Positions 33,291 to 44,079 of a stretch of DNA of 64,000 bases are shown one piece after another; within the stretch, counting starts at the first letter, position 1, and every line of letters begins with the position of its first letter. The notes beneath the pieces were generated by a model. The model did not search any database. It was not told the DNA's origin and was given only the letters and a program-made list of their open reading frames with translations. A program made the position numbers and the translations under genes. Origin of the DNA: Mimachlamys varia (taxonomy: Eukaryota > Mollusca > Bivalvia > Pectinida > Pectinidae); contig OX392543.1 in NCBI GenBank assembly GCA_947623455.1, positions 18,598,757-18,662,756 on the forward strand, given 5' to 3'.

Positions 33291-33645
33291 TGAGAAACTT
33301 TGGGAAAGTTTCGGCCACGTTGTAGAATAGATTACAATCCGCTATCCGAAAAACAAATACCCTGGCCAAATTCAAGAAACATCTGAAGACGTACCTTTTC
33401 ACGTCTGCATATTAGGGTATCAACGTAAACGACATGTATATACTGACATTTGTTTATCTACAGTAGATATAGTTCGTATTTCTGTGCATCTTTTATATCA
33501 TCACATTAGCTTAGATTGTAATAACGTCTTTATTTATGCAGTGTAAGTATCAAATTATTATCTACATGTTGTGAAGCGCTTTAGAGTAATTTTACAAATT
33601 ATATAGAGCGCTATATAAATGTTGTATATTATTATTATTATTACT
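33291..33645 (+). pseudogene. 3' fragment of a non-LTR retrotransposon
   Basis: Frame ending at TAG 33413-33415 reads ...NRLQSAIRKTNTLAKFKKHL-KTYLFTSAY, the typical C-terminus of CR1/L2-like LINE polyproteins. A TAG at 33323-33325 sits where that motif usually has Trp before NRL, so the fragment is dead. The 3' region carries GAAGCGCTTTAGAG...ATAGAGCGCTATATAAATGTTG and ends in (ATT)n, a usual LINE tail. Confidence 0.75.
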
Positions 33646-34027
33646 TGAGTTGATAAAAAACAGCGACTCTCTAGGTATGGAAATAATACAGGGAGACTTT
33701 ACAATTGATACTCAACTCTTGAGTGAAGAAAGCGTAATTATAGTTTATAGTCAATCACTCTGGAATAATTACGAAAAAAATCAAATTACAATTATCCCTA
33801 AGAGGATTGCTCCAATAGTCTGACAACACTCAATGCTTCTCCATAACAGACATCACCATGGCAACAACTGCATTACCCAGGAAACAGAGTGAACTATTTG
33901 CCCTAGAAACACCACCATCACCCTCCCAAAGCTCCTACTATTGGCACCACAACCCAGACCTGAAGCACTGACATCCTGTGGTCATAGCCACACCAGCTTT
34001 GACCTAGGCAGAGAAAAGGCCATGCAT

Positions 34028-34934
34028 TACTAATACCAATATAATGTCAGGAGATACCACCAAAGACAGATAAAAGGTCACAAATTCTCCCTACCAATAT
34101 AGTGTCAGGAGACACCACCAAAGACAGATAGAAGGCCACAAATTATCCCTACCAATATAGTGTCAGGAGACACAACCAAAGATAGATAGAAGGCCACAAA
34201 TTCTCCCTACCAATATAGTGTCAGGAGACAACTACCAAAGACAGATAAAAGGCCATAAATTCTCCCTACCAATATAGAGTCAGGAGACACAACCAAAAGA
34301 CAGATAAAAGGCCACAAATTCTCCCTACCAATGTAGTGTCAGGAGACAACCACCAAAGACAGATAAAAGGCCACAAATTCTTCCTACCAATGTAGTGTCA
34401 GGAGACACCACCAAAGACAGATAAAATGCCACAAATTCTCCCTACCAATATAGTGTCAGGAGACAACTACCAAAGACAGATAAAAGGCCACAAATTCTCC
34501 CTACCACTGTAGTGTCAGGAGACACAACCAAAGACAGATAAAAGGCCACAAATTCTCCCTATCAATATAGTGCCAGGAGACACCACCAATGACAGATAAA
34601 ATGCCACAAATTCTCCCTACCAATATAGTGTCAGGAGACAACCACCAAAGACAGATAAAAGGCCACAAATTCTCCCTACCAATATAGTGTCAGGAGACAC
34701 CACCAAAGACAGATAAAATCCCACAAATTCTCCCTACCAATATAGTGTCAGGAGACAACCACTAAAGACAGATAAAAGGTCACAAATTCTCCCTACCAAT
34801 ATAGTGCCAGGAGACACCATCAAAGACAGATAAAACGCCACAAATTCTCCCTACCAATATAGTGTCAGGAGAGAACACCAAAGACAGATAAAAGGCCACA
34901 AATTCTCCCTACCAATGAAGTGTCAGGAGACACC
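34028..34934. repeat. 58-base tandem repeat
   Basis: About 15.6 units of ACCAATATAGTGTCAGGAGA-CACCACCAAAGACAGATAAA-AGGCCACAAATTCTCCCT with scattered substitutions. No open frame is kept. Confidence 0.92.
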
Positions 34935-35404
34935 AGGACTATTACCACACTGATGTACCATGGAACCACATGAGAGGAAGGTTTTTCCATGCAGTGAAAG
35001 CAAATACTACTTAATATACACAACTTGTGCACCAATCCATATATAGCTTTATTAGCTGGACACAACATAAACCCTTTCCACTGCCTCCAGGTATAACAGT
35101 AACAGCTGTGACAAAGTCCACTCAGGTGGCTTGTTGGTGTCAGGCATCAATGTGTGACTGAGATTGAGATCCACAAAACAAAGACAGTGATACAAGAATA
35201 GACACCCACTATTTGATACAGCACATTTAAGGTACTTAAGTTCAAGAAGTTATTTGCTGGTAAATAGTTTATTTTATCACATAACTGACTTGTTTAGTCA
35301 TGTCATACGGCCATGTCATAAATATGATATTACACACGTGTTAATGTAAATATTGTCATAATGATTTATCTCAGAGAATTTTATGGTCCTGTTTTTTTAA
35401 CAAG

Positions 35405-36035
35405 ATCATCTCAAGATCATATGTCTGTTGGTTCTTCATCAGATCACATGACTGTTGGTTCTTCATCAGATCACATGACTTTTGGTTCTTCATCAGATCA
35501 CATGACTGTTGGTTCTCTATAAGATCACATGACTGTTGGTTCTCCAACAGATCACACGACTGTTTGTTCTCCATCAGATCACATGACTGTTGGTTCTTCA
35601 TCTGATCACATGACTTTTGGTTCTTCATCTGATCACATGACTTCTTGATCTTCATCAGATCACATGACTGATGGTTCTTCATCAGATCACATGACTGTTG
35701 GTTCTCCAACAGATCACACGACTGTTTGTTCTCCATCAGATCACATGACTGTTGGTTCTTCATCTGATCACATGACTTTTGGTTCTTCATCAGATCACAT
35801 GACTTCTTGATCTTCATCAGATCACATGACTGATGGTTCTTCATCAGATCACATGACTGATGGTTCTTCATCAGATCACATGACTTCTTCATCTTCATCA
35901 GATCACATGACTTCTTCATCTTCATCAGATCACATGACTGTTTAATTGTTCTCTGTCAGATCACATGCCTGTTTGGGTTCTTCATCAGATCTATGACTGT
36001 TTGTTGTTTATAAGATCACATGACTTTTGGTTCTT
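35405..36035. repeat. 27-base tandem repeat
   Basis: About 22 units of ATCAGATCACATGACTGTTG-GTTCTTC. As 27 is a multiple of three, the minus strand stays open for 184 codons (repeat of MKNQQSCDL). Nothing else suggests a gene. A higher-order pattern is visible: a block of several units around 35520-35640 recurs at about 35695-35820. Confidence 0.92.
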
Positions 36036-36802
36036 CATCAGTTAACATGACTGCTGGATTCTAATCAGATCACATGACTGATCTTCACCAGACCTCATGT
36101 TGTCATCTCCTGATCTGAGATCTCTACCAGTTGACATGACTATTTGATCTCCATAAGATCTTTTATAATCTATCAGATATCTATCCATCATGTCAAGAAA
36201 TATGAAATGATGGACTTGCTGTTCAGCAGGCAAAGTGGGTATAAAGAAACACATATTTAAAATTTTTTGTCTCATCTGTCTACAATTTATTTTATATGTT
36301 TTGGCCCTATCTGAGCACAATCTAATAAACAACACAAATTTCTATCTTTTAGCCTTTGATACAATGAACAGTCCTTTCCATTTTCAATTCTAATTTCATT
36401 ATAATTCTTAAAATACATATGTAGTAATGGGATTACGTAAAAATAATGTTCCCAAGTTGTTTTTAGTAGCAATTTATCCCCATTGGTCAGTATACATCAC
36501 ATCCAATAAATATATCACCCACTAGAGAGCCTAAGCACAACACATACCATTAGGACTTAAAAGTCTTTTGACCCCTGTTCAACCTGGAGTTCACCCATCC
36601 AACCCTCATAGAGTCATACTGGATCAATGACCTGGGCCAGTCCAACATAGCCGGGTCAGGGATGGCAGGTTGAGGTCAGGCATAAATTGTGTGTGGTAAA
36701 TATAATCAGCTAATGTCAATAATTACCTGAGACTTGGAGCAGCCTGCCAGTACAGCTGACCTCTAACAGGTTCAGGAGGTCCCAGGTGTAATGCCCTAGA
36801 CG

Positions 36803-37490
36803 TATCTACAACATATAGGTGTACAGTCTATCTTATATACGGCCTAGACGTACAGTATACTTTATACAACATAAGTGTACAGTTAAATATTTCTATCTGA
36901 TGTACAGCTAATTTACAGTCTATTAGACCTAGACTATACCTACAACATAAGTGTACAGACCATCTTATATAGACCGAGACATACAGTATACTTTATACAA
37001 CATAAGTGTACAGTTAAATATTTCTATCTGATGTACAGCTAATTTACAGTCTATTAGACCTAGACTATACCTACAACATAAGTGTACAGACCATCTTATA
37101 TACGATCTAGACATACAGTATATTATATACAACATAAGTGTACAGACCATCTTATATACGATCTAGACATACAGTATATTATATATACCTACAACATATA
37201 AGTGTACAGTCTATCTTATATACGATCTAGACATACAGTATATTATATATACCTACAACATAAGTATACAGACCATCTTATATAGACCGAGACATACAGT
37301 ATATTATATATATACCTACAACATAAGTGTACAGTCTATCTTATATACGATCTAGACATACAGTATACTATATACAACATAAGTGTACAGTTAAATATTT
37401 CTATCTTATGTACAGCTGATTTGCAGTCTATTAGGCCTTAGACTATATACCTACAACATAAGTGTACATTTAAATATTTCATTCTTTATT
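36803..37490. repeat. ~62-base tandem repeat with higher-order ~130-base unit
   Basis: Units of ACCTACAACATAAGTGTACA-GTCTATCTTATATACGATCT-AGACATACAGTATATTATATAT, some joined to a second module (TTAAATATTTCTATCTGATG-TACAGCTAATTTACAGTCTA-TTAGACCTAGACTAT). Confidence 0.85.
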
Positions 37491-37499
37491 TTATATATG

Positions 37500-39300
37500 T
37501 ATAAAAGTTGATCCAGTTTAGACCAAGCCAAGTTCTCACAGACTTTATCTAAGCCAATGAAAAAAGAAACTGCTTAAGTCAGAGAAAATAAGCAAGTGTT
37601 TTGATAAACATGATAATATTAGGCCTTACTATGTCAAGGACAGTTCCAGATCAAATTTTTCCAAAATTGTACATATGTCTTTTTAAAGCAATAGCACTAG
37701 CACGTACTAAAATTTCTCAACTGAAATTTAAAATTAGCTTATATCAGACATCCGTAACAAGTGATTGACAATATTATAGCTAATATGTTTTTGTAAGTAA
37801 TTTAATATCTATATGATATTCTAGAGACAGGGAACAGTCTAATTTGCTTATCTATATATAACCCAAGACTAAAGCTGTGTTTAAGTGTTCATACTTAGCA
37901 ATAGAAGAATTTATGATGGTGTAATAGTGTAACAAAGTAGGCATGTTGATATGATATATCACGGTAGCTGTACCATCTGAATTGTGTCACAATAGCAATT
38001 TCTTTCTATTGAACTTCCTCAATAAGGTACATATATATAATGTGTATGAACATAAAATGGAGCAAGGAAAGGGTAAGAAATGAAAGATTGATCACCTGCA
38101 GTTGAAATTCCTTGTAAAGTAAACAGTTTGGCCAAAACACGCACAGGAGTTTTCAGTATAATCCACTTAAATCCACAAGCTAAAGAATCAATTTAATGTA
38201 TACTGTACAAGTACGGTATTAACTGATAAGAAACAATATCCTGAGCTGGTACTCCACTAGTCAAGTTTTATCTTATTTGCATAAAAGAGAGATACCACAC
38301 ACAAAATTTCAGCACACAAAATTCAAATATGGCACAAAAATTTATCCCACTTCAGACGAAATTATAAGGTCATGAACAGCACGGACAGTGTATATATACT
38401 GGTCCAGGTGAGTGTTGCTTGATAAGTGTTATCCAGGTGAGTGGTCAGCACAGCTAAACTGATGCTGGGATATATAGGAGCTGTACATATGTACAAATGG
38501 CCACCAGGATCTCTTGTGACTCACAGCAAATTGATAGATAAAATCAGCCTAGGAGAACTTAGACCTATGGGAGAGAGCCACACTGGCTCATCGGTCAGCG
38601 GCCCCATGGTCTACTTAACCAGCAACCTCGTACAAATATATATAAAACATGTATAGCCACTATATACACCTATAGATATAGCATATATTGAGGATCTGTG
38701 TCCTACTTCAGACAGGACAGTGAAGAGTTCCCTGGATTTCATTGGGACATAACTACAGGGCAATAGGGCAATAGGTCAGGGTAATAGCACTTTGCTAGAG
38801 CACAGTATAACAATCTGAGGTTTCTGATGCATACATTTGTCAAGTCTGATTAGTTTTTTTCACCCTCAACCAGCACGGACAGGTCAGCATGGCCCCCTCC
38901 ATGTGTTTGACTGTATCCTTCAACTGTAGTCTGTGAACACTGACATCCACCCATTCAATCTTGTCATATGACCATGTCATAAATATGGTATTACACATGT
39001 GTAGTAACACTATATTGGGTAAACCGGCCCCACTGCATTTTGAAATTTGCGGCAGTATATCACCAAATAAATAGTATATAATAATAATGTGCATACACAA
39101 TGTGTGAAAAAATGTAAAACAGAATATGATTTTTTGCTGTGTTACATTTCAAACAAATAAGAATTTCAATGATAAATCATTCACAACCATTTTGATACAA
39201 ATAAAGCATGGCAATACAGTCCATTTTAATGGTTTCATTCATTTTGATGTTATTGTTGAAAATATCATGGCTAAAGTTCAAGTACTATTTGTTGTGTATG
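37500..39300. other. No gene seen
   Basis: AT-rich. Fragment of interspersed repeat family B at 38957-39005; otherwise no structure recognised. Confidence 0.4.
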
Positions 39301-39309
39301 AAAGTGTAA

Positions 39310-39505
39310 CATTTTGGTTTATTTTGTTTTATTTCCTATTAACAACCGGGTTCATTAAACGTGCCAGGTTTTGGAGGTGGAGGAAAGCCAGAGAAAAGCC
39401 ATCGACCTACAGTCAGTACCTGGCAACTGCCCCAAGTGGGATTCGAAAGCGCAACCCGGAGGTGGAGAGGTAGTGGTAGAATGTCGGAACACCTTAACCA
39501 CTCAC
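39310..39505 (-). mobile_element. tRNA-derived SINE, truncated head
   Basis: On the minus strand: GTGAGTGGTTAAGGTGTTCC (A box), CCGGGTTGCGCTTTCGAATCCC (B box), then GGCAGTTGCCAGGTACTG..., GGCTTTCCTCCACCTCCAAA and a T-rich/A-rich tail (TTTATTTTGTTTTATTT on plus). Same family as 63639-63871. A family A MITE (39507-39584) abuts where the SINE head should continue. Confidence 0.8.
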
Positions 39506-39506
39506 A

Positions 39507-39584
39507 CAGACATTTGAACTCTTCCAATTCAAAGGATGGAATAGTTCATTATAAAATTGTTGAGGGGAAACCGAATAAGTAAAC
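39507..39584. mobile_element. Short foldback MITE, family A, copy 11
   Basis: CACACAGACATTTGAACTCT-TCCAATTCAAAGGATGGAAT...TTGAGGGGAAACCGAATAAGTAA; joined directly to the SINE. Confidence 0.65.
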
Positions 39585-40267
39585 TGCAATACTTATTCTG
39601 TCAAAAAAAAAGAGAGTATATTTTGCCAAATACTTTTTCTGTCATGAAATGTTTACCTCCATTGAATGCGAGTACCAGCTGGACAGTGTGACAAACAATT
39701 TCATATTCATAAATAGTGGAATGCAGAACATTTATGGACTGATTATCATAATTTTGGTGTGTAATTTATATAGGGGCACCTACTTATTGAATGGTGTACC
39801 TGCGCTAGCACCATGTTGAATGTACTGTAAGTAAGCCAATGTAGGTTACACAACAATGAATGTCAACACTATGACAACCATTAATCCTAAAATTACAATT
39901 TTTCTCGTTCAATAAACAGTTGATGCAGAATATATAGTACAGTGCACTCCTCTTTATATCATGTTGCATTTGTCAGACAAAAACATGATATTAACAGGAA
40001 TGTGACATTAAGAGAAACATGTTTTTTCCACTAAATCTAGTGCATTTCCAATCTCCATAATTAAAAGTAAGCTATTCAACGTACATATGATGATATTTCA
40101 ATATATAGATAACACTTTTTCAATTAAAAATCATTTTTGGTGTTATTTTTTATTTTCTATGCAACATTTTGTACAAGATGTATCTGAAATCAATAGAAAT
40201 GACATAACTTTCTGGATATTTTACGTGATTGCATGGTTAAAAAACATGATATTAAGAGAATTCACCT

Positions 40268-42284
40268 AACAAGAGGCCCAGGGGCCTCAACGGTCATCTG
40301 ACTATAAAGATCTATATCATTTGTGTTTGTTTTTGCCAAGTTGTTCAAAGATATCTACATACATGTTTATAACCCCTGTGACCTTGAAAGTATAAGTGAA
40401 GGTCTATATGAGGAATCTTTGCACCAATCTGTCCCAGGTACCCATTGGCCAAATATCAGCACCTAGGGCCTTTTGGTAAGCGAGAAGACGTTTGTTAAAA
40501 GATTTTTACATGTTTTACCCTTGCGACCTTGAAAGTAGGTCAAGGTCATTCATACAAGGAAACTTTGTAGCACTCCATTAGAGGTACCTACTGGCTAAAT
40601 ATCAACACCCAGGGCCTTTAAGTTGTTGAGGAGAAGATTGTTAAAGGTATTTTTACATGTTTGACCCCTATGACCTTGAAAGTAGGTTGAGGTCCATTGT
40701 ATGAGGAAAGTTTGTAGCACTCTATCCCAGGTACCTACTAGCCAAATACCATATTACTCTGGGGGATTTGGTTAGCGAGAAGAAGATTGTTAAAAGATTT
40801 TACATATTTGACCTCTGTGACCTTGAAAGTGGGTCAAGATCATTCATATGAGGAAACTTTGTAGCACTCCATGCCAGGTACCTACTGGCCAAATATCAGG
40901 ACCCTGGGGCTTATGGAACTTGAGAAGAAGATTCTTAAAACTTTTTACCCATTATAGCCCCAGTGAACCTTTGACCCCGTCCAGCGCTTAAAGTTGAACT
41001 TTGACCTAAACACAATATATCAGAAAAAGATTTGCATTGCCAGTCTACATATAATATATGCAAGTATCATCGGTCTAGATCATTCGGTTCATTAGATAAT
41101 GTTGTGTAGATATTTTAACATATTTGACCCATGTGACCTTGAGTGTAGGTCAAGGTCATTTATATGAGAAAACTTTAGAGTACTCCATCCCTGGTACCTA
41201 CTGGCCAAATATCAGAACCCTGGGCCTTATGGAACTTGAGAAGAAGATTCTTAAAGCTTTTTACCTATTATAACCCATGTTAACCTTTGACCCCGTCCAG
41301 CACTCAAAGTTGACCTTTGACCTAAACACAATATATTAGAAAAAGATTCGCATTGCTGGTCTACATATCATACAAAAATATCATTGTTCTAGATCATTTA
41401 GTTCTTTAGATAATGTTGTGTAGATTTTTTAACATATTTGACCCCTGTGACCTTGAAAGTAGGTCAAGGTCATTTATATGAGGAAACTTTAGAACACTCT
41501 ATCCCAGGTTCCTACTGGCCAAATATCAGAACCCTGGGCCTTATGGAACTTGAGAAGAAGATTCTTAAAGCTTTTTACCTATTATAACCCATGTTAACCT
41601 TTGACCCCGTCCAGCACTCAAAGTTGACCTTTGACCTAAACACAATATATTAGAAAAAGATTCGCATTGCTGGTCTACATATCATACAAAAATATCATTG
41701 CTTTAGATCATTTAGTTCTTTAGATAATGTTGTGTAGATTTTTTAACATATTTGACCCCTGTGACCTTGAAAGTAGGTCAAGGTCATTTATATGAGGAAA
41801 CTTTAGAACACTCTATCCCAGGTACCTACTGGCCAAATATGATCACCCATGGCCTATTGGTTAGTGAGGAAAAGATTGTCAAACGCTTTTTTACATATTT
41901 GACCCCTGTGACCTTGAAAGTTAGTCAAGGTCATCGATATGAGGAAACTTTGTAGCACTCTATCCCAGGTGCCTACTGGCCAAATATCATTACCCTAGAC
42001 CTTTTGGTTACTGAGAAGAAGATTGTTAAAGGTTTTTACATATTTGACCCCTGTGACCTTGAAAACAGGTCAAGGTCATTGAAATGAGGAAACTTTGTAG
42101 CACCCCAGGTGCCTACTGGCCAAATATCAGCACCTAGAGCCTTTTGGTTACTAAGAAGAAGATTGTTAAAGGAAAAGTTTACGGACGGCGGACGGCGGAC
42201 GGCGCACGGCGCACGGCGCACGACGACGGACGAAGCATGATGGCAATAGGTCATCTTGACCCTTCGGGTCAGATGACCTAAAAA
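40268..42284 (+). mobile_element. Tandem-repeat mobile element, copy 2
   Basis: Same ends and nearly identical sequence to 7013-9317, same strand, with flanks unrelated outside AACAAGAGG and GACCTAAAAATA. It has about two fewer 146-base monomers and one extra GCACGGC before the terminal hairpin. High identity implies recent mobility or gene conversion. Perfect TGACCTTTGACCT motifs at 41311-41323 and 41625-41637. Confidence 0.88.
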
Positions 42285-42650
42285 TACATGATATTAACCA
42301 AATAAAATTACATAGATAATATAAAGAGAAAAATGGTGCTTGGGAAAAACATAATATAAAGAGGAATGTGATATTTACAGGTGTGATATTAAGTGGAGTC
42401 CACTGTATTACTCAAAGCATGTTTCATTGTCAAGGTCGATCCAGAAAGAGAACAGCCACCAATTGGATCACTGCAGTCTTAAATGCTACAATTAGGACAT
42501 CATAAGCATGATGCAATGGAAATGGAAATATATAGATAATGAGACATCAGTACATAACAGCTGTTTACCATAAGGAAGGTGTAATGTGGAGACGCAACCT
42601 TGCATAACAATATCCAGACATTACAAACCACTCTGGTCAACTGGTTCGGA

Positions 42651-42965
42651 CCTTTTGGCCTGGTGGTGACGTCCTGGCTCTATAACCTACAGGTCTCGGG
42701 TTCGCACCTGGCTCGTCTCACTATAGTTTCATTTCTGCTCTTTCTTGTAAATAATTGTTTATTTCCCAGGTGATCGGGATGTTTGTATTAATAGTAATTC
42801 AAGTTTGGGTGTGTGCATGTACGACATGTACTAGTTATCACAATGATAATTTCTTAAATATAATTACAGACCCTGGTACCCGATAAAACATTACGTTGTG
42901 ACGGATCTGTTTGAATTGTATATGCCTACGTCAGGTTCTATATGCCATCACATTTCGTAATAAGA
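42651..42965 (+). mobile_element. SINE-like repeat, family E, copy 2
   Basis: TGGCCTGGTGGTGACG (A-box-like) and GGTCTCGGGTTCGCACCTGG (B-box-like), then the same body as 24028-24335. Confidence 0.65.
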
Positions 42966-43142
42966 TGGACTTACTAATAACTCTTCTATTATTGCGTAAC
43001 TATTTTAGGTCATCTCTGACCTGAAGGGAATGCAGAGTCTCACAATTAATCGACCTCCAAAATAAACGGGCATTCATTTGTGAGTTTGTGAGATCTGCGT
43101 GAGTTGCCTACCTCAGACATTATCACAATGATAATATCTTAA

Positions 43143-43959
43143 AGGCCCAATATACGCAACTTTCAGTAAAACTTGAAGCGAAAATCAAGCCTAATATTTT
43201 TTGTACTATTTATCTATTATGGCCCTGGTGAGAGGGCACTATTGCCTCATAGTATTGTCGAGGGATGGAATAGTGCCGGAGCCGAAGGCGGGGGCACTAT
43301 CTCATCACGAGACAATACTATGAGGCATTATATTGCCCTGTAAACAGGGCCATAATGGGTTTAGTACATCACTCTTCCATTTAAATACACACGTATACAC
43401 CAAAACTCGTTTTATTGTGCCAGACCATAGCCAGCTTTTGGTCGTTTCCAGAGTCAGCCATTTTCTAGCAGAACAATAACACGACGTAATAATGACCTAA
43501 CTTAATAGTGACGTCATAATAGATTCATGTTGAACATCGCGCCAAATTTGATAGTGCCCGGGTGAGCGGGCACTATCGCTTCATAGTACCCATGTGTGTA
43601 GCCAATAGGAAGGCAGTATTCAGTCACGTGATGTACTAATATAGATTTAGTTAAGATTAACTGATATCAGCAATATTCAAGATGAATTCTTACGCAGTAA
43701 TCAATACGACAGCAGTTGAAACTCGGTATTTGTAAACAAGCGTCCATTTTGAACCGTCTTCTAACTTCGGCTTGTTGTTGAAGTGGGCCCAACCTGAATT
43801 ATTTTCAATTCTTTTGAATTTTTCTGTCAAGAGTTTCTTGTTAGTTACCGCTCAGGTTTACTTCGTTTTAGGCTTATTTTTGCATGGTTATTACCTGGGG
43901 TTTTTTTCAGATTTTTTCAGAATTACAAAAAATTACCTGAAGTTATGTATTTTGGGCCT
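43143..43959. mobile_element. TTAA-flanked MITE, family F, copy 2 (inverted, itself interrupted)
   Basis: Ends AGGCCCAATATACGCAAC and TTATGTATTTTGGGCCT, flanked by TTAA at 43139-43142 and 43960-43963. Inner sequence is the reverse of 25213-25621. It sits inside a third copy of SINE-like family E: ATCACAATGATAATATCTTAA on one side and GTATAATTACAGCCCCTGG on the other rejoin to the intact repeat seen at 24028 and 42651. It is itself split by 43209-43631. Confidence 0.85.
43209..43631. mobile_element. Insertion nested in the TTAA MITE, TGTACTA target duplication
   Basis: Sequence absent from the sister copy at 25213-25621, flanked by TGTACTA at 43202-43208 and 43632-43638. It is built from inverted blocks: TTGCCTCATAGTATTGTC / GACAATACTATGAGGCA, and repeated GGGCACTAT and GGCCCTGGTGAG / GCCCGGGTGAGCGGGCACTAT phrases. 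No coding capacity. Confidence 0.75.
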
Positions 43960-43963
43960 TTAA

Positions 43964-44070
43964 GTATAATTACAGCCCCTGGTACCCAATAAAACATTAC
44001 GTTGTGGCGGATCTGTTTGATTTGTATGCCTACGTCAGGTTTGATATGTGTCACGTTTTGTAACACAGTG
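43964..44070 (+). mobile_element. SINE-like repeat, family E, 3' part of interrupted copy 3
   Basis: GTATAATTACAGCCCCTGGT-ACCCAATAAAACATTACG...GATCTGTTTGATTTGTATGCCTACGTCAGG; matches 42865-42960. Confidence 0.65.
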
Positions 44071-44079
44071 CTAATGTGG

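Noticed and set aside
35371..35925. 184-codon minus-strand open frame
   Set aside because: Made wholly of a 27-base tandem repeat, with no splice context, known domain or unique sequence.
39126..39473. 115-codon plus-strand open frame
   Set aside because: Its second half runs through the SINE in antisense; the first half is AT-rich and unlike any known protein.
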